This document shows, piece after piece, positions 1 to 9,583 of a stretch of 64,000 bases of DNA. Source of the stretch: Subdoligranulum variabile. GTDB lineage: Bacteria > Bacillota > Clostridia > Oscillospirales > Ruminococcaceae. The stretch lies in assembly GCA_003343905.1 (NCBI GenBank), contig QAKI01000043.1, positions 142,569 to 206,568 of the forward strand, given 5' to 3'. Both the position numbers and the translations under genes were made by a program. Every line of letters starts with the position of its first letter. Position 1 is the first letter of the stretch. The notes under the pieces were generated by a model, which saw only the letters and a program-made list of their open reading frames with translations, had not been told where the DNA came from and made no database searches.

Positions 1-722
1 TCGATGCCGCCGTCCGCGCCGCGGGCGACGCGCAGGCATACGCCGTCGGGTGCGCTTTTGTCGCAGAAGGTAGTGTGACCGGCATCGTAAAGGATATAGA
101 TCTCCTCGCCCCGGTACGTCCAGTGCCGGGTCATGCTGTCGTACGAAATGCCAAAGTCCGCGTAAGCGTCCAGGCTGTCCTCACGGTAGTTGGGGTCGCC
201 CTGCTCAAAGCTGCCGCTTTCCGCGGTGGCCCCGGCCCGCTGTAATTCCGCTTCCAGTTCGGCCTGCTGCTCGGTGCGGGCATCAAAGTCAGCCTGCGGC
301 GCGGCTTTCAGACCCGTCAGCGTGCCGTCCGCATCCCGGACCGGCTCCACGTCCACTGTGCCGTCGGCATAGAAGAAGCCATTCGTCGCTTCGGGGCTGA
401 CCGTATCCTTGAAATAGCGCACGATCTGCCCGTCATAGAAAAAGCGGTCCTTCTGTGTGTCGTAGGTCATGCCGTAGGGCGCATAGAGGGAATACTGCTG
501 CGCGGTATTGGCCCGGCGGGTCTGCTCGGCCTGGGCCTGTTCTTCGGGGGAAGGCTCCGCGTCGCTCTCCCAGGCCTGGGCCGCAGTTGCCGCGGTGTCC
601 GGTCCGGGGGCTGCCTGCCCGGCGGGGGCGGGGCCTGCCGCGGCGGCGGTGCATCCGCTCAAAGCGGTTGCGGCGCAAAGGGCGGATGTGAGGAGAAGGG
701 CGGTCAAGGTTTGCTTTTTCAT
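1..722 (-). CDS. Putative lipoprotein, C-terminus cut by window edge
   Basis: The reading frame opens at an ATG (722) and stays open to the window edge, so at least 240 residues are present and the C-terminus is missing. The N-terminus is a typical lipoprotein signal: MKKQ, a hydrophobic stretch, then the lipobox LSGC with the lipidated Cys at about residue 24, followed by an Ala/Pro/Gly-rich low-complexity linker. Beyond it the sequence contains two related segments of the form YGMTYDxxxDxxxYDGQxVRYF and YGISYDSMTxxWxYRGEEIYI, which look like a tandem repeat. A related repeat may occur at the ends of M56/BlaR1-type proteins, but that is recollection, not something tested. It lies downstream of the two-component operon but behind a strong terminator, so it is probably transcribed alone. 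Function is unknown; the product is expected on the outer face of the membrane. Confidence 0.8.
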   Translation of the reverse strand, partial: MKKQTLTALLLTSALCAATALSGCTAAAAGPAPAGQAAPGPDTAATAAQAWESDAEPSPEEQAQAEQTRRANTAQQYSLYAPYGMTYDTQKDRFFYDGQIVRYFKDTVSPEATNGFFYADGTVDVEPVRDADGTLTGLKAAPQADFDARTEQQAELEAELQRAGATAESGSFEQGDPNYREDSLDAYADFGISYDSMTRHWTYRGEEIYILYDAGHTTFCDKSAPDGVCLRVARGADGGI

Positions 723-823
723 ATCGGGGAACACTCCTTTCTGTTTCTGGCTTTATCGTACCAGACGGGTTTGGCGTACTCTTGTGGGCAGGATGTGTTT
801 TGTGTGAAGCGGAAAACGGCAGC

Positions 824-861
824 AAAAACCGGGCGGCCCTGCGCAGGGCCGCCCGGTTTTT
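824..861 (-). terminator. Perfect terminator hairpin after the sensor kinase gene
   Basis: Two perfectly complementary 19-nt arms (824-842 and 843-861) of GC-rich sequence end in a run of T on either strand. It starts two bases past the kinase stop codon, so it ends the two-component operon and separates it from the lipoprotein gene. Confidence 0.85.
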
Positions 862-862
862 G

Positions 863-2281
863 TCAGAACTGGATGGAAAACAGCACGCCGTTTTCGGTGT
901 TTTCTATGCGGTAGCGGAAGCCGTGCTGCTCTAAAATGGCCTTGACGATGTACAGCCCCAGACCGCTGCCGCCGGTCTGCCGGCTGCGCGACGGCTCGAC
1001 CCGGTAGAAGGCGTCGAACAGCCGGGGCAGTTCGTCCTCCGGGATGTGTATGCCGGTGTTTTCCAGCCGGAAATGCGCGGCCCCGTCCGCGGAAACGGCG
1101 TGCAGAAAGACCGAACCGCCCGGCGGGGAATACAGCACCGCGTTGGAAATGACGCAGCCCAGCGCCTTTTGCAGCAGCGTTTTGTCTGCGCTGACCCGCA
1201 GCGCGGGGGCGATGTCCTCGTTCCAGTGCAGGTCTTTCTGCACGATCAGGTCTTCAAACAGGGCGTATTCCTGTTTCAGCAGGGCCGAAAGATCCACGTC
1301 CTCCTTTTGCAGCGCGGCTTGTGACGAGCGTATGCGGGAAACGGTCAGGAGTTCCTGCACCAGCCCTTCCATCCGTTCGATGACCGCCAGGGAACGGGGC
1401 AGGTATCGGGCGTGGTCGCGGTAGGCCCCCACGTTCAGGAGCATCCCCTCGGTCTGGCCCTTCAAGATCGTGAGGGGCGTTTTGAGTTCGTGGGACGCCG
1501 CCGAAAAAAAGTCGAGCTGCGCCTGTTCCAAAGCCTTCTCGCGTTCTATGTCCGCCCGCAGCCGGGCGTTGGCATCCCGCAGGTCCTGCAGCGCGGCGGA
1601 AAGTTTTTGGGACATCTCGTGGAGGTTGCGCGCCAGAACGCCCAGTTCGTCCGTGCGGCTGCCGCTGTACGTCCAGCGGAAATCCAGCCGGGTCATCTCT
1701 TTGGACGCTTCGCTCAGGCGCAGCACCGGCTGGGTCACATGGCGGGAATACAGCAGCGACGCGGCTACTGCGGCGGCAAGAAGCGGCAGGAACAGCACCA
1801 GAAAGACGCCGCCCAGGGCATCTTGGAGCAGGTCGATCTCCCGCGCGCTTCCGGCCACCTGCAATGTGTACACATCGTCGTTCCCGGCAAACGAGAACAG
1901 GTAGCGGTGTGCCGCCCGGTACGCCGCCGGGTCGGCGCTTTCGGCGGCCGTTCCCGCTGCGGGCGGGCGGGGAAAGCCCGCGTCCCCCTGCGTGGGCGGC
2001 GCGACCGCGTTGCCGGCGGCGTCGTACAGTGCAAGCAGCACGTCGCTGTGGTTCAGCGCAAATTCGTCAAAAAGGCGGCCGCTCTCCTGCGGCGGCACGG
2101 ATGCAAGCTGCTCGACCAGGGCGGTGGCGTCGCTCTCCAGACCGGCGTCCAGCGTGGTGCCGTAGGTCCGGGGCACGAGCCACGCGATCGCCGCGTAGGT
2201 CGCGGCGCAGCATGCGAAGATCAAAAGGAACGTAATGGTGAATATTTTGGCCGCCAGGCTTGCCTTATATCTCTTTATCAA
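863..2281 (-). CDS. Membrane sensor histidine kinase
   Basis: Two-component sensor of 472 residues. It has a first membrane helix at about 13-35, an extracytoplasmic domain of about 120 residues, a second helix at about 158-179, a HAMP linker, a HisKA dimerisation domain with the phospho-acceptor motif SHELKTPLT (His about 264) and a HATPase_c domain ending with the G-box GGSGLGLYIVKAI. I place the start at a TTG (2279-2281) because it is preceded by GGAGTGG at good spacing and begins right before the first membrane helix; the longer upstream frame is merely the other frame of the regulator gene. The start therefore overlaps the end of the response regulator gene by 17 nt, which implies translational coupling. 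Its stimulus is unknown. It is far too short to be KdpD and has no Usp-like domain. Confidence 0.93.
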   Translation of the reverse strand: MIKRYKASLAAKIFTITFLLIFACCAATYAAIAWLVPRTYGTTLDAGLESDATALVEQLASVPPQESGRLFDEFALNHSDVLLALYDAAGNAVAPPTQGDAGFPRPPAAGTAAESADPAAYRAAHRYLFSFAGNDDVYTLQVAGSAREIDLLQDALGGVFLVLFLPLLAAAVAASLLYSRHVTQPVLRLSEASKEMTRLDFRWTYSGSRTDELGVLARNLHEMSQKLSAALQDLRDANARLRADIEREKALEQAQLDFFSAASHELKTPLTILKGQTEGMLLNVGAYRDHARYLPRSLAVIERMEGLVQELLTVSRIRSSQAALQKEDVDLSALLKQEYALFEDLIVQKDLHWNEDIAPALRVSADKTLLQKALGCVISNAVLYSPPGGSVFLHAVSADGAAHFRLENTGIHIPEDELPRLFDAFYRVEPSRSRQTGGSGLGLYIVKAILEQHGFRYRIENTENGVLFSIQF

Positions 2282-2936
2282 TTTTATACCCCACTCCCCG
2301 CACGGTCTGGATAAAGTCGATCCCCAGCTTCTTGCGCAGATTTTTGATGTGGGTGTCCACGACCCGCTCATCGCCGTAAAAATCGTACTTCCACAGCCGG
2401 TCCAGCAGGTTTTGCCGCGTAAGCACCCGGCCCTGATTCGTCAGCAGTTCCCGCAGCACCTCAAATTCCCGCTGCGTCAGGTCAAAAGATACCCCGTCCA
2501 CCGCGGCAGTGTAACTGTCCAGATCGAGGATCAGGTTTTTGTAAGCGATCGTCTGGTGTTCCTGCCCCGGCGCGCGGGAACTACGGCGCAGGACCGCGCC
2601 GACCTTGCGCACCAGTACCGGCAGGGAAAAGGGCTTCGTGATATAATCGTCCACCTGCAGATCCAGCCCGCGGATCTGTTCCGCTTCGCCGTTCAACGCG
2701 GTCAGCATGATGATGGGCACCTGGGAACGCTTGCGGATGAATTCGCAGACGGCGAACCCGTCAAGCTTGGGCAGCAGCACATCCAGCAGGATCAGGTCAA
2801 AATGCCCCGAAGAAAACAGCGCGATGGCCTCCATGCCGTCGCAGGCGGCTGTGACCCCGTAGCCCGCCTCCTGCAAAAAATTCCGTAAAAGCTCCTGGAT
2901 CTCCCGCTCATCTTCCACGACCAAGATCTGCTGCAT
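2265..2936 (-). CDS. OmpR-family response regulator
   Basis: DNA-binding response regulator of 223 residues. The receiver domain shows the acidic pair E8/D9, the phospho-acceptor Asp52 in LILLDVLLPKLDG and the conserved Lys in DYITKPF; the C-terminal half is a winged helix with the recognition region RVVDTHIKNLRKKLG and the final wing TVRGVGYKI. The start at 2936 (MQQILVVEDE) is preferred over a start 12 codons upstream because it aligns with the family's N-terminus and follows AAGGTGG. It is the first gene of a two-gene operon with the sensor kinase. Target genes cannot be read from the sequence. Confidence 0.95.
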   Translation of the reverse strand: MQQILVVEDEREIQELLRNFLQEAGYGVTAACDGMEAIALFSSGHFDLILLDVLLPKLDGFAVCEFIRKRSQVPIIMLTALNGEAEQIRGLDLQVDDYITKPFSLPVLVRKVGAVLRRSSRAPGQEHQTIAYKNLILDLDSYTAAVDGVSFDLTQREFEVLRELLTNQGRVLTRQNLLDRLWKYDFYGDERVVDTHIKNLRKKLGIDFIQTVRGVGYKIDKEI

Positions 2937-3035
2937 GATGTGCCGCCCACCTTTCTTGCAACAGTATAGCACAGAATTTTGTGATTCAGGTGTAGTTGCC
3001 CGGATCTTCCGGCAAAATTTGGGGCATAAACGCAG

Positions 3036-3077
3036 CCGGGCGGCGGCACCCCCGTGTTGGGGAGTACCGCCGCCCGG
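3036..3077 (-). terminator. GC-rich hairpin downstream of the EFR1 gene
   Basis: The 11-nt arms CCGGGCGGCGG and CCGCCGCCCGG enclose a loop containing a further CCCC/GGGG pair. It sits between the end of the flavodoxin-ferredoxin gene and the start of the response regulator gene. There is no clear T-run on the minus strand, so termination efficiency is uncertain. Confidence 0.45.
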
Positions 3078-3101
3078 CCGCAGAAGGTCCGCAAAGCAGT
3101 A

Positions 3102-3854
3102 TCACAGTTCTTTTTGGCAGGTGTAGCGGGGCAGGCCCTGGCTGTGCTTGCCGTACTCGATCGCTTCTTTCGGGCAGCGGCAGATGCACGCCATGCAGTG
3201 GGTGCAGGCGTCGCCCCATACGGGCCGCCCGGCTTTAAGCTGGATGTTGCCCAGGGGGCAGACCTGTTCGCACAGCCCGCAGGAAATGCAGGCGTCGGTG
3301 GCGCGGAATTTCTTGGCGTGGACGAACAGGGGATAGAACACATCGTTCACGATGCCGCTGTTCAGCCGGTCTTTGAGCGTGATCGCGCCCTGGGGGAAGG
3401 CGCTGCCCGCCCGGATCAGGCGGATGGTTTCTTCGATAACAGGCTCAGCCTGTTCCAGAATGGGCCGGGCTTCCTGCGGTGTGGGGGTGGAAAACAGCGC
3501 GATGTAGTTTTCCGGCATGGGGATGGCCGCGCAGCCGCGGTAGTCCATGCCTTTGCCGCTGCACAGGCGGGCCAGATACTTCCCCGCGTTGCCGATGCTG
3601 CCGCCGCAGGTCAGGACAAAATACACGCCTTTGTTCCCCGTCAGCGGGGTGGCCTGCACCCACTGTTCCACGATGCGGGGCAACCGCCAGGCGTAGGTGG
3701 GCGCAACGACCACGAACGGCCGGTCGGAGTGGAGCGGGGAATGGTCGCGGCGGCGGATCTTCTCAAACAGGTTCAGGCATTCGTCCCCAAGCCCCTGCGC
3801 GATGCGACGGGCAGCGTATTCGCTGTTGCCCGTCCCGGAAAAATATAAGATCAG
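3102..3854 (-). CDS. EFR1-type flavodoxin-ferredoxin fusion
   Basis: About 250 residues. The N-terminal half is a flavodoxin-like domain: it opens with LILYFSGTGNSEYAA, whose SGTGN loop binds the FMN phosphate. The C-terminal part has two [4Fe-4S] clusters, CISCGLCEQVCP (about 189-200) and CTHCMACICRCP (about 217-228). The family (EFR1) consists of soluble electron carriers of anaerobes. Starting at the first ATG/GTG (3713) would delete the FMN loop. The real start must be near 3854, where a CTG codon follows AAAGGAG by eight bases; a CTG start is therefore my best reading, and no ATG, GTG or TTG fits. The gene is the third of a minus-strand operon behind the nitroreductase and ArsR genes and probably supplies or receives electrons for the nitroreductase. 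Confidence 0.85.
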   Translation of the reverse strand: MILYFSGTGNSEYAARRIAQGLGDECLNLFEKIRRRDHSPLHSDRPFVVVAPTYAWRLPRIVEQWVQATPLTGNKGVYFVLTCGGSIGNAGKYLARLCSGKGMDYRGCAAIPMPENYIALFSTPTPQEARPILEQAEPVIEETIRLIRAGSAFPQGAITLKDRLNSGIVNDVFYPLFVHAKKFRATDACISCGLCEQVCPLGNIQLKAGRPVWGDACTHCMACICRCPKEAIEYGKHSQGLPRYTCQKEL

Positions 3855-3874
3855 GGTGTTTTCTCCTTTATGGT

Positions 3875-4216
3875 TCAGGTTCTATGTTTTACATTTTCGT
3901 AAACCAGATTGAGTAGGTCGGACAGTTCTTTCCAACGTGTTTCGTCGGCGCTTAGATAATAGTAGTTCTTGGTGCCGGTGCGGCGCATGGCGACGATATT
4001 GGCTTCTTTCAGGATTTGAAGATGGTGCGATACTGACGGCCTTGTCAGGTGCGTTTTCTCTGCGATCTCGCCCACCCGTATGCCGGAAAGGTCGCTTTCC
4101 AGCAGCACCAGCAGGATCAGTTGCCGGGTCTCGTCCCCCAGCGCGGTGAAGGCGCTGCGGCATTTTTGGAAGCCTCCGATGATCTGTTCCAGGGCCTGCG
4201 CACATTCGCTCTGCAT
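3875..4216 (-). CDS. ArsR-family transcriptional regulator
   Basis: Compact 113-residue winged-helix protein. FTALGDETRQLILLVLLE near the N-terminus and the recognition helix TRPSVSHHLQILKEANIV are characteristic of the ArsR/SmtB family, followed by a wing with RRTGTKNYYYLS. The classical metal-binding CxCxxC in the recognition helix is absent, so a metal ligand is not supported. It is placed between the ferredoxin-nitroreductase and EFR1 genes with gaps of 12 and 20 nt, and most likely autoregulates this redox operon. Confidence 0.92.
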   Translation of the reverse strand: MQSECAQALEQIIGGFQKCRSAFTALGDETRQLILLVLLESDLSGIRVGEIAEKTHLTRPSVSHHLQILKEANIVAMRRTGTKNYYYLSADETRWKELSDLLNLVYENVKHRT

Positions 4217-4228
4217 GGTCCACGCTCC

Positions 4229-4999
4229 TTACAGGTATCGAACGTCCAGTTCCCGGTGGGGCGTGGAGCGCAGGAACTTCACGTCCGGGTAGCCGAGCAC
4301 CAGTGTCATGGCGACCTTTTTCCCTTTGGGGATGCCCAGTGCCTTTCGGATCCGGCCGGAAGCGTTGGCCGCCATCGTGAAAAAGCCGCTGTACAGCACC
4401 CCCAGCCCGCAGGCTTCCGCCACAAATTCCATATTCTGTGCGGCCAGAATGCCGTTCGTTTTGTCCTTAGCCAGTATGACGATGACGGCGGGCGCATTGA
4501 AAAAGAAAAAGTGGTCGTCGATCGTGCGGCCCCGGGCCAACGGGCTGAACAACCCGGCGAACGGCAGCAGCGTGCGGAACAGCTTCACGGCCATCTGTTC
4601 CAGGCGGTCCTTTTCCGCCGCAAGCACCACGTAGGAAACGTCCTGCAAATTTTTGGCCGTGTGGGTCAGCCGGCCTGCCTCCAACACCTGCCGGAGCACC
4701 TCCGGGGGGATCGGGTCTGTTTTGAATTTGCGAATGCTCCTGCGGAAGCGGATCACATCCAGTACGTCCTGCGGGGCAAGGCGCACGTCGGCGGTCTTTT
4801 CTATCTGCCCGCTGCCGCAGCCCTCCAGCGTGATCGCGTTTTGGGGGCATACGGCGGAGCATTGGCCGCACAGGATGCAGCCGCGCACGGCGGCCGCTTT
4901 GTTTTGGCGGATCACAAGGTTGTGGGCGACGCAGATCTGACTGCACAGGCCGCAGCCGACGCAGCGGTCCGCATGTATGACGATGTGGGGCTGTTCCAT
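4229..4999 (-). CDS. Ferredoxin-nitroreductase fusion
   Basis: Protein of 256 residues. The first 60 residues carry two [4Fe-4S] motifs (CVGCGLCSQIC and CILCGQCSAVCP), followed by an FMN-binding nitroreductase domain with the start signature RFRRSIRKFKTDPIPPE and AACGLGVLYSG-type motifs (here EACGLGVLYSGFF). Such proteins reduce nitro groups, quinones or flavins using ferredoxin-derived electrons. Start chosen at 4999 (MEQPHIV) behind AAAGGA; an ATG eight codons upstream (5023) has a poorer ribosome-binding site. It is the first gene of the operon with ArsR and EFR1 genes. Confidence 0.92.
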   Translation of the reverse strand: MEQPHIVIHADRCVGCGLCSQICVAHNLVIRQNKAAAVRGCILCGQCSAVCPQNAITLEGCGSGQIEKTADVRLAPQDVLDVIRFRRSIRKFKTDPIPPEVLRQVLEAGRLTHTAKNLQDVSYVVLAAEKDRLEQMAVKLFRTLLPFAGLFSPLARGRTIDDHFFFFNAPAVIVILAKDKTNGILAAQNMEFVAEACGLGVLYSGFFTMAANASGRIRKALGIPKGKKVAMTLVLGYPDVKFLRSTPHRELDVRYL

Positions 5000-5430
5000 C
5001 GCGCAAGGTCCTTTCGTTAACATTCTTTAACCATTATAGCGGACCTGTGCGCCGAACACAACATCGGTAAAGAAACTCGTTACCAAAGCCCGTTCCGCCC
5101 ACAGACGGCGAACGGCGGCGCACCCTGTACGGGTCGCCGCCGTTTGGCTCTTTGCAGCCGCCGCAAAGTTCAAGTATCCCGTTTTTCCAGGCCGCCAGCC
5201 CGCACACCGCGAACAGGGCCGTGCCCGCTAACAGTACAGAAGCGGGCAAAGGCGCGGCGTGGCGCTGTCTATTATTATAAATAGGAGAGCGCAGAAAAAC
5301 GCGGCCGTGCGGCTCCCAGCAAAAAGGCAGGCCGGGCGGCGAATTTGCAAAATAAAAGTGCTGTTCCTGTGTGTTTTTTTGCCGATGCGGCAGGGAAGCG
5401 GCGCCTTTCGGCACAGAAAAAGAAACTTCG
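5000..5430. other. Intergenic region with no convincing gene
   Basis: A 430-nt divergent region between the nitroreductase gene and the kdp operon. I see one perfect-looking hairpin (arms about 5111-5125 and 5131-5144, AACGGCGGCG against CGCCGCCGTT) and a short AT-rich patch near 5270-5285. A minus-strand frame (5034-5414) is open but has no ribosome-binding site, mixed composition and no recognisable domain, so I do not call it. The last part leads into the kdp operator. Confidence 0.6.
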
Positions 5431-5496
5431 CCTTAATGCGACCTTAATGTTTCTTCATAAACATTAAGGCCATCTTCACGAAAATGTTGCTACAAT
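5431..5496 (+). promoter_or_regulatory. kdp operator and promoter
   Basis: CCTTAATG occurs twice with an 11-nt period (5431-5438 and 5442-5449). The second copy is also the left arm of a perfect inverted repeat, CCTTAATGTTT (5442-5452) and AAACATTAAGG (5459-5469), with a 6-nt spacer. A -10 like hexamer TACAAT lies at 5491-5496, but there is no good -35 at 5468-5473. Eleven-base direct repeats just upstream of a weak -35 are the usual layout for activation by an OmpR-family regulator. This is seen directly; the identity of the regulator is inference. Confidence 0.6.
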
Positions 5497-5530
5497 ATTG
5501 CAGGACAAAAAAGAGAGGAGGCGGTCGGAC

Positions 5531-5629
5531 ATGATGGACGTCATCATGATCGCGGTTCTGGCCGGCAGTATCGGCCTGGTATGTCTGTTGATCGGCTGGT
5601 GCCAGAAGGAGCTGGACCGGAACGAGTAA
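5531..5629 (+). CDS. Small hydrophobic protein preceding kdpF
   Basis: A 32-residue frame (MMDVIMIAVLAG..., ending WCQKELDRNE) consisting of one membrane helix followed by a short charged tail. It has a strong ribosome-binding site (GAGAGGAGG, 5512-5520) and stops 12 nt before kdpF. Similar tiny one-helix proteins occur ahead of kdpF in other bacteria. It is probably an accessory or stabilising peptide of the K+ pump; no experimental function is known to me. Confidence 0.75.
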   Translation: MMDVIMIAVLAGSIGLVCLLIGWCQKELDRNE

Positions 5630-5641
5630 GGAGGAAACAAG

Positions 5642-5719
5642 ATGATCATTCTTGGCATTATCGTTGTACTATTGGGTGGGTATCTGGTGTATGCGCTGCT
5701 CCACCCGGATAAATTTTAA
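5642..5719 (+). CDS. kdpF: K+-transporting ATPase small subunit KdpF
   Basis: A 25-residue single-helix peptide, MIILGIIVVLLGGYLVYALL followed by HPDKF. The family pattern (one hydrophobic helix, then Y-x-x-ALL-[RH]-P-[ED]-K-F) is plainly present. KdpF stabilises the KdpABC complex in the membrane, packing against KdpA. It lies between the 32-residue peptide and kdpA, each with its own ribosome-binding site. Confidence 0.92.
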   Translation: MIILGIIVVLLGGYLVYALLHPDKF

Positions 5720-5740
5720 GGCAGGCAGGAGGAAACCTAT

Positions 5741-7492
<1,752 letters not shown>

Positions 7493-7507
7493 AGGAGGAA
7501 GAGTTCT

Positions 7508-9565
7508 ATGAGCAAAAAGAACCAGAAGCTGGTCACGCCGGAGATCTTTCGCCAGGCGGTCATCGGCTCCTTTACCAAACTGAACCCGCGGTACATGATG
7601 AAGAACCCGGTCATGTTCGTGGTGGAGATCGGTTTCCTCATCACGCTGATCCTGACGATCTTCCCCGGCCTGTTTGGGGACGAAAGCGCGGGTATGAACC
7701 TGCGGCTGTATAACGGCATCGTCTGCGTGGTGCTGTTCGTGACTGTGCTGTTCGCGAACTTTGCCGAGTCCGTGGCCGAAGGCCGCGGCAAGGCGCAGGC
7801 GGCGAGCCTGAAAAAGACCCAGAAAGACACCCAGGCGCGGCTTCTGCTGGCCGACGGCAGCGAGAAGAGCGTGCTGTCCAGCCAGTTGAAGAAGGGCGAC
7901 GTGGTGCTGGTGAAGGCGGGCGAGATCATCCCGGGCGACGGCGAAGTCATCGAGGGCATCGCGTCGGTGGACGAGAGCGCCATCACCGGTGAGTCCGCGC
8001 CCGTGGTGCGTGAGTCCGGCGGCGACTTCTGCTCTGTGACCGGCGGCACGACGATCGTGTCCGACTGGCTGAAGATCCGCATCACCTCGGACCCCGGCCA
8101 CAGCTTTCTGGACCGCATGATCGCGCTGGTCGAAGGCGCGTCCCGCAAAAAGACCCCGAACGAGATCGCGCTGAATACGCTGCTGGTCTCGCTGACGATC
8201 ATCTTCCTGATCGTGATCGTAACGCTGTACCCCATCGGCCTGTACTCCGGCGTACAGCTGCAGATCTCGACGCTGATCGCGCTGATGGTCTGCCTGATCC
8301 CGACGACGATCGGCGGCCTGCTGTCCGCCATCGGCATCGCGGGCATGGACCGTGTTACCCGCTTCAACGTCATCGCCATGTCCGGCAAAGCTGTGGAAGC
8401 CTGCGGCGACGTGGATACGATGATCCTGGACAAGACGGGCACCATCACCTTCGGCAACCGCCTGGCGGCGGACTTCTTCCCGGTGGGCGGCGCGCAGCGC
8501 AGCGAACTGATCCGCTGTGCGGCGCTGACCAGCCTGCGTGACGACACGCCGGAAGGCAAGAGCACGCTGGAACTGGCGCGCCACCTGGGCGACAACAGCC
8601 AGGACGTGGCGGGCGCGAACTACATCGAGTTCACGGCCCAGACCCGTATGAGCGGCGTGGACCTGCCGGACGGCACCCGCGTGCGCAAGGGCGCGGCGGA
8701 AGCCATCGAGCAGTATGTGCGCCAGCACGGCGGCACGATCCCCGCGGACCTGCATGAGCAGGTGGATAAGATCTCCAGCCTGGGCGGCACCCCGCTGACT
8801 GTGTGCGAGAACAACCGCATCCTGGGCGTCATCTACCTGAAAGATACCGTAAAGCCGGGCATGGTGGAGCGTTTTGAGCGCCTGCGTGCCATCGGCATCA
8901 AGACGATCATGTGCACCGGCGACAACCCGCTGACCGCGGCGACGATCGCCAAGGAAGCCGGCGTGGACGGCTTCATCGCGGAATGCAAGCCGGAGGACAA
9001 GATCAGCGTCATCAAGAAGGAACAGGCCGAAGGCAAGATCGTCGCCATGACGGGCGACGGCACCAACGACGCGCCGGCGCTGGCGCAGGCGAACGTGGGC
9101 CTTGCGATGAACAGCGGCACCACGGCTGCGAAGGAAGCGGCGAACATGGTAGACCTGGATTCCGACCCGACGAAGATCCTGGAAGTGGTCGAGATCGGCA
9201 AGCAGCTTCTGATCACCCGCGGCAGCCTGACGACCTTCTCCATCGCCAACGACATTGCGAAGTATTTCGCGATCATCCCCGCCATGTTCATGATGGCGAT
9301 CCCCCAGCTGGGCGTCCTGAACATCATGAATCTGGCCACGCCCTACAGCGCGATCCTGTCGGCGCTGATCTTCAACGCCATCATCATCCCGTGCCTGATC
9401 CCGCTGGCCATGAAGGGCGTCAAGTACCGCCCGATGTCTTCCGGCAAGATGCTGGCGCGCAATATGCTGATCTACGGTCTGGGCGGCATCGTGACCCCGT
9501 TCGTGGGCATCAAGCTCATCGATATGCTGATCGTTGCGCCGCTGCTTTCGCTGATCGTGTTCTGA
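7508..9565 (+). CDS. kdpB: K+-transporting P-type ATPase subunit KdpB
   Basis: Catalytic subunit, 685 residues. It shows the P-type ATPase hallmarks in order: the actuator motif SAITGES, the phosphorylation site DKTGTIT, the nucleotide-binding KGAAEAI region, and the hinge motif MTGDGTNDAPALAQA. TGES also contains the Ser that, in E. coli KdpB, is phosphorylated to inhibit the enzyme. Membrane helices lie at about 30-80, 220-280 and 570-680. It couples ATP hydrolysis to K+ uptake through KdpA. Confidence 0.98.
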   Translation: MSKKNQKLVTPEIFRQAVIGSFTKLNPRYMMKNPVMFVVEIGFLITLILTIFPGLFGDESAGMNLRLYNGIVCVVLFVTVLFANFAESVAEGRGKAQAASLKKTQKDTQARLLLADGSEKSVLSSQLKKGDVVLVKAGEIIPGDGEVIEGIASVDESAITGESAPVVRESGGDFCSVTGGTTIVSDWLKIRITSDPGHSFLDRMIALVEGASRKKTPNEIALNTLLVSLTIIFLIVIVTLYPIGLYSGVQLQISTLIALMVCLIPTTIGGLLSAIGIAGMDRVTRFNVIAMSGKAVEACGDVDTMILDKTGTITFGNRLAADFFPVGGAQRSELIRCAALTSLRDDTPEGKSTLELARHLGDNSQDVAGANYIEFTAQTRMSGVDLPDGTRVRKGAAEAIEQYVRQHGGTIPADLHEQVDKISSLGGTPLTVCENNRILGVIYLKDTVKPGMVERFERLRAIGIKTIMCTGDNPLTAATIAKEAGVDGFIAECKPEDKISVIKKEQAEGKIVAMTGDGTNDAPALAQANVGLAMNSGTTAAKEAANMVDLDSDPTKILEVVEIGKQLLITRGSLTTFSIANDIAKYFAIIPAMFMMAIPQLGVLNIMNLATPYSAILSALIFNAIIIPCLIPLAMKGVKYRPMSSGKMLARNMLIYGLGGIVTPFVGIKLIDMLIVAPLLSLIVF

Positions 9566-9583
9566 GAAAGGATGCAATGAACG

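Noticed and set aside
863..2936. Two-component system as the missing KdpDE
   Set aside because: The sensor has two helices, a HAMP and 472 residues, without the N-terminal KdpD and Usp domains or four-helix membrane block; it is a generic OmpR-type pair in a separate operon on the opposite strand.
5034..5414. Minus-strand 126-residue frame between the nitroreductase and kdp genes
   Set aside because: Mixed composition, no ribosome-binding site, covers a hairpin and the kdp upstream region; only a short hydrophobic stretch looks protein-like.
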